A DNA stretch of 6,893 bases from Phycisphaerales bacterium UBA3190 (GTDB lineage Bacteria > Planctomycetota > Phycisphaerae > Phycisphaerales > UBA1924): positions 5,248-12,140 of the forward strand of contig DEXG01000014.1 in assembly GCA_002364005.1 (NCBI GenBank), given 5' to 3'. The notes beneath the pieces are model-generated. The model made no database searches. It was not told the origin of the DNA and saw only the letters and a program-made list of their open reading frames with translations. Shown here piece by piece: positions 1 through 5,265 of this stretch. How positions within the stretch are numbered: the first letter of the stretch is position 1; each line of letters opens with the position of its first letter. The translations under genes were made by a program, and so were the position numbers.

Positions 1-14
1 TTAATCAGAAGCTC

Positions 15-39
15 ATCTCTGGCCATATGCGCCAGAGAT
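15..39. repeat. Perfect 9-bp hairpin near the left edge
   Basis: Bases 15-23 (atctctggc) are the exact reverse complement of 31-39, with a 7-nt loop. A competing pairing exists between 27-33 (atgcgcc) and 44-50 (ggcgcat). The two stems share bases and cannot form together. No T-run follows, so it is not a clear intrinsic terminator. It may be the end of a feature lying to the left of the window, or another element of the repeat-rich region. Its function is unknown. Confidence 0.45.
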
Positions 40-64
40 AAGGGGCGCATCATAACTTCGCCCA

Positions 65-95
65 CAACCGAGGCCGCTCCATGCCTGTCGCGGCT
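65..95. repeat. 31-bp direct repeat, copy 1 (REP-like)
   Basis: This segment is identical over 31 bases to 285-315, and the bases on either side differ, so the repeat is sharply bounded. Inside it, gccgc (73-77) can pair with gcggc (90-94) around a 12-nt loop, giving the short imperfect hairpin typical of REP sequences. A diverged inverted copy lies at 151-179. Neither copy is inside a supported gene. The REP identification is inference from structure. A genome-wide copy count would settle it. Confidence 0.7.
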
Positions 96-179
96 AGTCA
101 TTGAGAGCCCCACTCTTTATATGATCTACAAAAAATGCCAGAGCCCCTCATGACTAGCCGCGAATGGTAATGAGCGGCC
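72..179. repeat. REPIN-like inverted pair
   Basis: Bases 89-100 (cgcggctagtca) pair perfectly with 151-162, and bases 72-79 (ggccgctc) pair perfectly with 172-179. The stretch between these two stems pairs only partly (84-85 with 166-167, 82 with 169, 88 with 163). The whole forms a 108-nt imperfect hairpin with a 50-nt AT-richer loop (101-150). Two inverted REP-like units around a short spacer is the known arrangement of REPINs, which are moved by RAYT (REP-associated tyrosine) transposases. No transposase is visible here, so the mechanism is inferred. A short MITE remnant is an alternative. Confidence 0.55.
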
Positions 180-219
180 ACCGGGATCCCCCATCAATCG
201 ACCCTCATGCCTAACCCAC

Positions 220-284
220 CGATCTTGTTCGTAATCATGATCCGGTACGCGTTCGAGTCACGAACCGTTTCATGATCTTGATCG
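220..284. repeat. Interrupted palindrome abutting repeat copy 2
   Basis: Three blocks pair in order: 220-224 (cgatc) with 280-284, 234-240 (atcatga) with 270-276, and 243-246 (cggt) with 264-267. This gives 16 paired bases in a 65-nt structure with asymmetric internal loops. It ends exactly where the second copy of the 31-bp repeat begins at 285, so the two may be one composite element. It could also be an operator-like or structured RNA segment. No gene in this area would obviously use it. Confidence 0.4.
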
Positions 285-315
285 CAACCGAGGCCGCTCC
301 ATGCCTGTCGCGGCT
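285..315. repeat. 31-bp direct repeat, copy 2 (REP-like)
   Basis: This copy is identical to 65-95. It is single, with no inverted partner found nearby. The hairpin gccgc (293-297) with gcggc (310-314) is extended by outer pairing of aacc (286-289) with ggtt (316-319). Its orientation matches copy 1, and the copies are 220 bp apart. Confidence 0.7.
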
Positions 316-370
316 GGTTTGGGTGGTCGAGGGAGTCCCCCTCCGTCGCTCCGTCTTTGGTGGATCGACA

Positions 371-394
371 CCTCCCCCGCAAGCGCGGGGGAGG
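371..394. terminator. GC-rich hairpin downstream of truA
   Basis: Bases 371-380 (cctcccccgc) and 385-394 are perfect reverse complements around a 4-nt loop, and nine of the ten pairs are G-C. The hairpin lies about 50 nt past the truA stop codon on the minus strand, so it could end or stabilise that transcript. It has no U-tract on either strand, and such GC-only palindromes are often dispersed repeats. The terminator role is therefore tentative and the hairpin itself is certain. Confidence 0.45.
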
Positions 395-411
395 CGAATC
401 TCGTCCCGGAT

Positions 412-446
412 CCCTAGTCCCTAGTCCCTAGTCCCTAGTCCCTAGT
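412..446. repeat. Heptamer tandem repeat (ccctagt)x5
   Basis: Five perfect, uninterrupted copies of ccctagt run from 412 to 446. On the minus strand the unit contains TAG. The copy at 440-446 supplies the stop codon of truA (442-444), and the other four lie in its 3' untranslated region. Slippage could change copy number without altering the protein. A resemblance to telomere repeats is coincidental. Confidence 0.9.
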
Positions 447-1272
447 CCTCATCATACCGAATCCACTCCAGCCGCAAACCCTGCGGCGGCAGCGTCGTCC
501 CCGCACGCTTGCGATCGCCACTGGCGATGATCTCCGGGATCGTCTCCGGATCGATCTTCCCTCGCCCCACCTCCATCAGCGTCCCGGCGATAATCCTGAC
601 CATGTTGTACAAGAACCCGCTCCCGCTGACGCGGATCACCACCGTGTCGGGCTTGGGGTTCTCGACGACACAGGAGTAAATAGTCCGCACCGTCGTCTTG
701 CGCCCGTGCGAGATCTGCGCGAAAGCCGCGAAGTCGTGCTCGCCCTCCATCAGCTTGGCGGCTCGCGCCATCATCACCGGATCCAGCGCATACCAAGTAT
801 GAAACACATAGCGACGGTCCCACAGCGGGCGGGTGTCGCCGCTGACCATGGTGTAGCAGTATTCCTTCTCGACCGCATCGCCGATCGGGTTGAAGTCGTC
901 ATGCACGATGCACGCGTCACGCACCAGCACATCACGCGGCAAGCGCCCATTGAGCGCTCGCACCAGCTGATCACACCCGCGCTCGGCGGGCCAGCCCACG
1001 CCCTTGTCGGGCTCGGGGTTGCTCATGAAGCTGGCCACCTGCCCATTGGCGTGCACGCCGCTGTCGGTGCGCGAGGCGCCCATCAGCGTGATCGGTTCGC
1101 GGATGACCTCGCGCACGGCCTGCTCGAGCACATGCTGCACGGTGCGCAGCTGGATGCGCTGTGGCTCCTGCCCGGGTGCGGGCTTGGGCGCGTCGGGGTC
1201 CGGCGGCTCCTGTTTCTGCCAGCCGTAGAAATCGGTCCCGTCGTACGCGACCGTCAGCTTATAGCGGGGCAT
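442..1272 (-). CDS. truA: tRNA pseudouridine(38-40) synthase TruA
   Basis: TruA converts uridine to pseudouridine at positions 38-40 in the anticodon arm of many tRNAs and acts in the cytoplasm. The 276-residue product shows the family pattern: an N-terminal YDGTDFYGWQ strand (10-19), the catalytic-loop motif GASRTDSGVHA (65-75) with the expected nucleophile Asp70 and neighbouring Arg68, the EKEYCY strand (136-140, with the conserved Tyr138), and a C-terminal block GFLYNMVRIIAGTLMEVG (219-236). Length is near the usual 245-270. The excess is a proline-rich insertion at about 22-39 between the first strand and the first helix. The ATG is 6 nt past the stop of the upstream small gene, and a GGAG 9 nt before it lies inside that gene's end, so translational coupling is likely. 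The stop lies in a heptamer repeat. Confidence 0.95.
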   Translation of the reverse strand: MPRYKLTVAYDGTDFYGWQKQEPPDPDAPKPAPGQEPQRIQLRTVQHVLEQAVREVIREPITLMGASRTDSGVHANGQVASFMSNPEPDKGVGWPAERGCDQLVRALNGRLPRDVLVRDACIVHDDFNPIGDAVEKEYCYTMVSGDTRPLWDRRYVFHTWYALDPVMMARAAKLMEGEHDFAAFAQISHGRKTTVRTIYSCVVENPKPDTVVIRVSGSGFLYNMVRIIAGTLMEVGRGKIDPETIPEIIASGDRKRAGTTLPPQGLRLEWIRYDED

Positions 1273-1278
1273 GGGCGA

Positions 1279-1482
1279 TCACTCCCCGTCGGGGCGCGAG
1301 TCGCCGCTTGTTGATTCGAAGCCCTTGATCACCGTGGGAGGCGGGCCCTTGGGCGCACCGCCGCCGTGCCCGAACTTCTTGTACTCGTCGTCGGCCCACT
1401 GATCGCCGACCTTCCACCAGACAAGGGTAATGACCGCGGTGAGAACCGCGATAACGACGGTGAGAACTACAAGACCTGTCAT
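1279..1482 (-). CDS. Small single-pass membrane protein, unknown
   Basis: I do not recognise this 67-residue protein. It starts with a clear hydrophobic helix at about residues 3-23 (ending TLVWW), followed by a polar tail rich in Gly, Pro and charged residues (GHGGGAPKGPPP at 38-49). The near-uncharged N-terminus and the Lys after the helix suggest a cytoplasmic tail, though this is weak. The ATG at 1482 is preceded by AGGA with a 6-nt gap, a usable ribosome binding site. The stop is 6 nt from the truA start, so it appears to be the first gene of a two-gene unit with truA. Whether that link is functional is unknown. The frame is supported by the binding site, the membrane helix and the tight spacing. 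Confidence 0.65.
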   Translation of the reverse strand: MTGLVVLTVVIAVLTAVITLVWWKVGDQWADDEYKKFGHGGGAPKGPPPTVIKGFESTSGDSRPDGE

Positions 1483-1669
1483 GCACCATCCTAGGTTTGC
1501 TCTGGCTCGATCACAAATTTCTCCCTCATCGGCAATGTGTTTCTTCCAGCCGCGTTCTGCTTATGTCGCAGAGGCGGAGGCCCGCGACGAGTGAAATCAA
1601 CTTGAACCGTGCAAATCGAAGCCTCGGAAGCTCTCTGGTATCGCTGCGCACTGACGAAAGGACACCCCT
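1483..1669. promoter_or_regulatory. Divergent intergenic region
   Basis: This 187-bp gap separates the minus-strand membrane protein/truA unit from the plus-strand exported protein, so it should contain both promoters. No good sigma-70 pair is visible. The best minus-strand candidate is TTGCCG with a poor -10 (GATCGA, 3 of 6) 17 nt later. The plus-strand ribosome site AAAGGA is at 1657-1662. No RNA gene or further ORF is supported. Confidence 0.5.
1657..1662 (+). promoter_or_regulatory. Ribosome binding site AAAGGA
   Basis: AAAGGA lies 7 nt before the ATG at 1670. It is one of the few convincing Shine-Dalgarno sites in the window. It fixes both the start and the coding strand of the Arg/Gln-rich exported protein, where the opposite strand also carries open frames. 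Confidence 0.7.
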
Positions 1670-2446
1670 ATGAGACGCACCATCAACCCACGAACACTTC
1701 AGTTGCTCGCCGCCACATCCTTGGCGATGCTTGCTCCGATAAGCTTTGGCCAGGCACTCGACAACGAGGCCCCGCAGCACGAATCGATGCAGCACCCCGA
1801 GCACGAACGCCCGGCACGCGAAGCCCTCAGGGGCCAGCGAGACGGGCAAGCCGATCAGGATCAGCCCGCCCAACGCCAACGCGCTCAACGCCGTCAGGGC
1901 GCTCAGGACCAGACCGACCAGCGTGCAGACACCGACAACCGTCGCGCTGCCCGTGAGGACCGATTCGAGGACCGGGCCGAACGCCGGAGCGAGCGTTGGA
2001 ATGGCCCTCGTCAGCGTGGACCGGCTACAGAGCGATCCCAACTGCGTCAGGAACGCGACGCGGGCCCCAGGGCACAGCAACGCGCAGAGCGCTTCGATGA
2101 GCAGGAACGACCGCAGCAAGCCGAAAGAGGCGAGCAGATTCGACGCCGGATGGGTATACGGTCACAGCTCCGACGCAGAGCACACGCGCTGCGTATCGAG
2201 GGGCGTGATCTTGAGGAAGGCCGAGAAGCGCAACGCCCACAGCGGGCACTGGCCGAGCGATTCCGACGCGGCCAGCAGGAACGCTTCGCACAGAGTGAAC
2301 GCGGCCCACGCGCCGACCTCGACCGACGCGGACCACAGCGCGATGAAGAACGAGGCGCCCAACGCTTCGATCGCGACGAGAACCAACGACCATATCGTCA
2401 GCAGCAACGCCAAATCCGGCGTGACCGATTCGACGATGTGCAATAA
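1670..2446 (+). CDS. Exported Arg/Gln-rich disordered protein, unknown
   Basis: The 258-residue product opens with a typical signal peptide: MRRT, a basic n-region to Arg8, a hydrophobic core at about 9-25, and a likely signal peptidase I site after Ala29 (GQA). The rest is low-complexity and strongly charged. By my count 57 of residues 30-258 are Arg and about 36 are Gln, with many Glu and Asp and very few hydrophobic residues. There is no Lys and no Cys anywhere in the protein. No domain is recognisable. It is probably intrinsically disordered or a charged helix in the periplasm. Short RQRAQRRQ and ERFRRGQQERF-type blocks recur irregularly. The start is set by AAAGGA at 7 nt, and a terminator follows the stop. 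Possible roles are binding an anionic surface or nucleic acid, or acting as a spacer, but nothing in the sequence decides. Confidence 0.75.
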   Translation: MRRTINPRTLQLLAATSLAMLAPISFGQALDNEAPQHESMQHPEHERPAREALRGQRDGQADQDQPAQRQRAQRRQGAQDQTDQRADTDNRRAAREDRFEDRAERRSERWNGPRQRGPATERSQLRQERDAGPRAQQRAERFDEQERPQQAERGEQIRRRMGIRSQLRRRAHALRIEGRDLEEGREAQRPQRALAERFRRGQQERFAQSERGPRADLDRRGPQRDEERGAQRFDRDENQRPYRQQQRQIRRDRFDDVQ

Positions 2447-2480
2447 GCCCCTGTGCGTGGGTCATCTTGACCCCACAAGC

Positions 2481-2497
2481 CGTCAGTTTGACTGACG
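2481..2497. repeat. 7-bp hairpin before the terminator
   Basis: Bases 2481-2487 (cgtcagt) pair perfectly with 2491-2497 around a 3-nt loop. It lies directly upstream of the intrinsic terminator at 2499-2533 and may act with it to end or protect the 3' end of the plus-strand transcript. Confidence 0.5.
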
Positions 2498-2498
2498 C

Positions 2499-2533
2499 AA
2501 AGCACCCCGTCCCTCCCGGAGCGGGGTGCTTTT
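2499..2533 (+). terminator. Intrinsic terminator between convergent genes
   Basis: Bases 2499-2509 (aaagcaccccg) pair perfectly with 2522-2532 (11 bp) around a 12-nt loop, and the 3' arm ends in a TTTT run. It lies 52 nt after the stop of the exported protein. On the minus strand the stem is followed by TTTG, so it may also end the transcript of the NuoG-type gene, whose stop is at 2568. It is the best terminator in the window. Confidence 0.85.
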
Positions 2534-2567
2534 CATTGCTGATTTGTCGTTCAAACCCAGAGCCCGA

Positions 2568-4304
2568 TCAGAGCTCGATGAGTTCCATGTCCGACTCAAC
2601 CAGTTCCTCGGCTGCCGCGTCATGCACGCTGTCACCCACGATCTTGAGCGACTCGACCTCAGCACCCATGCGCTCGCGAACCACCTTGGTATCGTACAGC
2701 TCGCCGCGGGGCAGCAGCACCGAATCGCTCGCGCCGGGGACCTGCCCGGGCTGCTCGTCGACGATCTGGGCACCGAAGCCCGGGGCGTGCTCCTTGAGCG
2801 TGCCGCCATTGGCAAGCTCGATCAGGTCCATCGCGATCTGGCCCTCGCTCTTGCTGTCGTGCTGGCACGGGACCGCCTGGTCGAAGTGCTGCATGATGTT
2901 GTCGCAGTTCTCATAGCTCCCCGCCTTCTCAGCAAAGGTCGAGCTGGGCAGCACCACATCGGCCTTGGCACAGAGCACGGAGTTGGTGGTATCAATCAGC
3001 ACGGTCTTGCGCCCATCGAGCGCATCGACCAGATCGTCCGTCACCCAAGTGCTCGGGAAGTTGGCCGTGAGTACCACCGCCTCAAACTCGCTCGCGTTGC
3101 GGACGAAGGTATCGAACTCCTTGAAGCCGCCCATCGCCTCCAGCACGCGCCGCACGCCGTTCTTATTGGGCACCTTCTCGGCACGCTGCACAAACGCCTT
3201 GCCCGCCTGCGGGTTGGGGTACTCGACATCCTTGCCATCGGTCGGCACCGGGCCCAGGAACAGCTTCACCGAATCGCTGATCGAACGCACGGCCTTGACC
3301 AGCAGGTACGCCTCCTCGGTCGTGAGCGTCGCCGACACCACCAGCGCCGTGCTGCCCGCGCTCTTGATCGTCTCGATCGCCTGCTTGTACGCACGCGTCC
3401 AGGTCGCATCAACCATCATCCCGTGCTCACGCCGGGTCGGGGCGGTCAGACGCTCGTCGCTGTGGACGAACTTGCACCCGTAGCGCACCTCATCGGTGAT
3501 CCACCAGGTGTTGATGTCCATGTTCTGACGCGGCTTGATGCGGTACACGCGTCCCTGGTTGTGCTCAACCCAGATGTTGTCGCCCGAGCTGGTCAGCGGG
3601 TCGATCCCCGCCGTCCGCTTGAGGAACCACACACGCTGGGCGAACAGGAAGTCCTTGTCCAGCAGCGATCCCACCGGGCACAGGTCCACCACATTGCTCG
3701 CCAGCGGGTTGTTGATGGGCTCGCCCGGGAAGATGTCGATCGTGGACTTGTCGCCTCGTGAATCGATCATCAGCTCGTTGGTCGCGCTCACCTCTTCGGT
3801 AAAGCGCACACACCGCGTGCACATGATGCAGCGGTCGCTGTACATGTAGATATGGTCGCCCAGGTTCTTCTTGGGCGAGACGACCTTCGTGTCCGTGAAG
3901 CGCGAATGACCACGCCCGTACTTGAAGCTGAAGTCCTGCAGCGTGCACTCGCCCGCCTGATCGCACACCGGGCAGTCCAGCGGGTGGTTGATGAGCAGGA
4001 ACTCCATGACCGCCTTCTGGTTGGCGATCGCCTTCTCGCTCTCCATCTCCACGACCATGCCGTCGCTGCATTCGGTCACACAGGTGGGCAGCAGCTTGCC
4101 GCCCATCATGGGCTCGAGCTTGTTCTCGTTGCGTGGGTTGGGGGCCTTGAAGGTCGCCAGGCAGATGCGGCACTGGGCCGGGCGCGAGAGCCCGGGGTGG
4201 TAGCAATAGCGCGGGATGTCGATCCCGTTGCGATCAGCCACCTCGATGACCAGATCACCCTGCGTGAACTCGCACTCAATCCCGTTGATCGTGACAGTCG
4301 GCAT
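2568..4304 (-). CDS. nuoG: NADH-quinone oxidoreductase subunit G (NuoG-type)
   Basis: This is the iron-sulfur subunit of complex I that passes electrons from the flavin subunit toward quinone, in the peripheral arm on the cytoplasmic side. The 578-residue product carries a 2Fe-2S ferredoxin domain (Cys34, Cys45, Cys48, Cys75), the His-Cys3 site (His107, Cys111, Cys114, Cys120, in NHPLDCPVCDQAGEC) and a 4Fe-4S site (Cys159, Cys162, Cys165, Cys209). These match clusters N1b, N5 and N4. The extra CxxCxxxC of the optional N7 cluster is missing. A molybdopterin-oxidoreductase-like domain follows (about 225-480, with VLPSSTFAEKAGSYEN), then an acidic tail. It is shorter than many NuoG proteins (commonly about 680-900). 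ATG 4304 is chosen because MPTVTINGIECEF begins the ferredoxin fold. A GTG at 4349 would add 15 unrelated residues. There is no Shine-Dalgarno site. No other nuo gene is in the window. Confidence 0.9.
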   Translation of the reverse strand: MPTVTINGIECEFTQGDLVIEVADRNGIDIPRYCYHPGLSRPAQCRICLATFKAPNPRNENKLEPMMGGKLLPTCVTECSDGMVVEMESEKAIANQKAVMEFLLINHPLDCPVCDQAGECTLQDFSFKYGRGHSRFTDTKVVSPKKNLGDHIYMYSDRCIMCTRCVRFTEEVSATNELMIDSRGDKSTIDIFPGEPINNPLASNVVDLCPVGSLLDKDFLFAQRVWFLKRTAGIDPLTSSGDNIWVEHNQGRVYRIKPRQNMDINTWWITDEVRYGCKFVHSDERLTAPTRREHGMMVDATWTRAYKQAIETIKSAGSTALVVSATLTTEEAYLLVKAVRSISDSVKLFLGPVPTDGKDVEYPNPQAGKAFVQRAEKVPNKNGVRRVLEAMGGFKEFDTFVRNASEFEAVVLTANFPSTWVTDDLVDALDGRKTVLIDTTNSVLCAKADVVLPSSTFAEKAGSYENCDNIMQHFDQAVPCQHDSKSEGQIAMDLIELANGGTLKEHAPGFGAQIVDEQPGQVPGASDSVLLPRGELYDTKVVRERMGAEVESLKIVGDSVHDAAAEELVESDMELIEL

Positions 4305-4463
4305 GGCGTCGCATGTTCCCAAATCGGCCCGTATCGGGCACAGGCACACCCAGCGCCAACCGGTCAGGACCCGATCTGGCGCGTTGAATATCGGTTCTCA
4401 GATCATAGCGCCCCACCCCGAAAGCGTGCGTCCCAACCGCCCAAGGCGTCTGAATTCGATCCC
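4305..4463. promoter_or_regulatory. Gap upstream of nuoG
   Basis: These 159 bases separate the TPR-like gene from the NuoG-type gene on the minus strand. The gap is long enough for an independent promoter. A TATGAT-like hexamer (minus strand, 4402-4407) is the only -10-like match, and it lacks a well-spaced -35. No RNA gene or ORF is supported. Confidence 0.35.
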
Positions 4464-5204
4464 TCAGCCCTCGCCGGCCCCGGTCACCCCACGCATGCCC
4501 GTGTCGCGACCCATCCCCATACTGCCGATCTCCCAGAACCGCTCGATGTCGTGCAGGGGCTCAAGATCGGGGTCAACCGCCCACCAGCCCTGCTCGTCCA
4601 CCGATCCCATGTAGCCCAACTCGACCGCCCGCTCCCAATGCGCCATCGCCGCTTCCAACTGCCCCGCCATCGATCGATAGCACGCCAAGTTGTAGTGCAC
4701 ACCGGAACTTGCGATCAGCCCCTGCTCATCTCGGGACTGCGCTTCGAGTCGGTCGGCAAGGCGTTCAAACTCCCCCTGCCCCTCATCCAGACGACCAAGA
4801 CCCGTCACGGCCCACGCCCTGTAGTACACCACCTGCTCCCGCGAGTACCGCTGCTGCCAGGAGTCCAAACCCCGCGTCAGCAAGGCGAGCACCCGCCAGT
4901 TCGATCGCGCCTCGTCTCCGCGCCCCAACTCCTCCATCACCATCGCCCGATAAAACACCGCCGCCAGGTCTTCCGGGTGCTGCTGGCGCAGTTCGAGCGT
5001 TTGACGCTCCGCGGCCACAATCTGCCCCATCGCCAACGAACGCCGAACATGAAGAATCTTCGCGCTGCGGGGCGTCACCCGACCCAGGGCCGCCGCCCGC
5101 GGGTTCTGAGTCTCGTCCATGGGCTCAAGGGTCAGCACATAGAAAAAGGACCCCAGCGACAGCGTCGCTGCACACCAGACGACATGCCGCATTGATATGC
5201 CCAT
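4464..5204 (-). CDS. Membrane-anchored TPR-like protein, unknown
   Basis: The 246-residue product has an N-terminal hydrophobic helix (about 7-26) that could be a signal anchor, or a signal peptide although no clear cleavage site is seen. The rest looks like tetratricopeptide repeats: AAVFYRAMVMEELGRGDEA (81-99), VVYYRAWAVTGLGRLDEG (125-142) and VHYNLACYRSMAGQLEAAM (169-187). The last leads into ERAVELGYM and DPDLEPLHDIERFWEI (211-226), the usual C-terminal cap of such arrays. TPRs mediate protein-protein contacts and the partner is not evident. ATG 5204 is preceded by GGAAGGA with a 5-nt gap, preferred over the frame's upstream start (5252) and over Met at 5192. The gene diverges from hisS over 61 bp and lies 159 bp upstream of nuoG on the same strand. 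Any link to complex I is speculative. Confidence 0.8.
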   Translation of the reverse strand: MGISMRHVVWCAATLSLGSFFYVLTLEPMDETQNPRAAALGRVTPRSAKILHVRRSLAMGQIVAAERQTLELRQQHPEDLAAVFYRAMVMEELGRGDEARSNWRVLALLTRGLDSWQQRYSREQVVYYRAWAVTGLGRLDEGQGEFERLADRLEAQSRDEQGLIASSGVHYNLACYRSMAGQLEAAMAHWERAVELGYMGSVDEQGWWAVDPDLEPLHDIERFWEIGSMGMGRDTGMRGVTGAGEG

Positions 5205-5265
5205 ACAGATCCTTCCGTGCCCGACCCCAAGCGGTTGCACCCCTGAACGCATACCCTACCACAGC
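5205..5265. promoter_or_regulatory. Short divergent promoter region
   Basis: Only 61 bp separate the TPR-like gene (minus) and hisS (plus), so both promoters must be here or inside the coding ends. The minus-strand Shine-Dalgarno site GGAAGGA covers 5210-5216. TTGCAC at 5235-5240 resembles a plus-strand -35 but has no good -10 at 17 nt. No T-box-like leader fits in this space, so hisS is probably not controlled by one. Confidence 0.45.

Noticed and set aside
247..263. T-arm-like GTTCGAGTC suggesting a tRNA
   Set aside because: The flanking bases give only three of five stem pairs, and no acceptor, D or anticodon arm can be drawn.
65..315. CRISPR array
   Set aside because: There are only two direct copies 220 bp apart, plus an inverted one, with no regular spacers and no cas genes.
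194..382. Minus-strand 62-codon open frame in the repeat region
   Set aside because: It runs through repeat copy 2, the palindrome and part of the GC-rich hairpin, with no ribosome site or family pattern. Most likely a chance frame made of repeat sequence.
412..446. Telomere-like repeat
   Set aside because: ccctagt is a short perfect bacterial tandem array inside a chromosome-like context, not a terminal repeat.
706..1314. Plus-strand open frame opposite truA
   Set aside because: It is rich in His and Arg as expected from antisense of a GC-rich gene, and the opposite strand has the complete TruA motif set.
2526..5195. Long plus-strand open frames (2526-3761 and 3852-5195) opposite nuoG and the TPR-like gene
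   Set aside because: They are antisense shadows of high-GC genes. The minus strand carries full metal-site motifs and TPR patterns, while these frames have neither motifs nor credible starts, and one crosses an intergenic gap.
5197..5265. Longer hisS start at 5197
   Set aside because: The 23 added residues lack similarity to HisRS N-termini and overlap the TPR-like gene start and its ribosome site.
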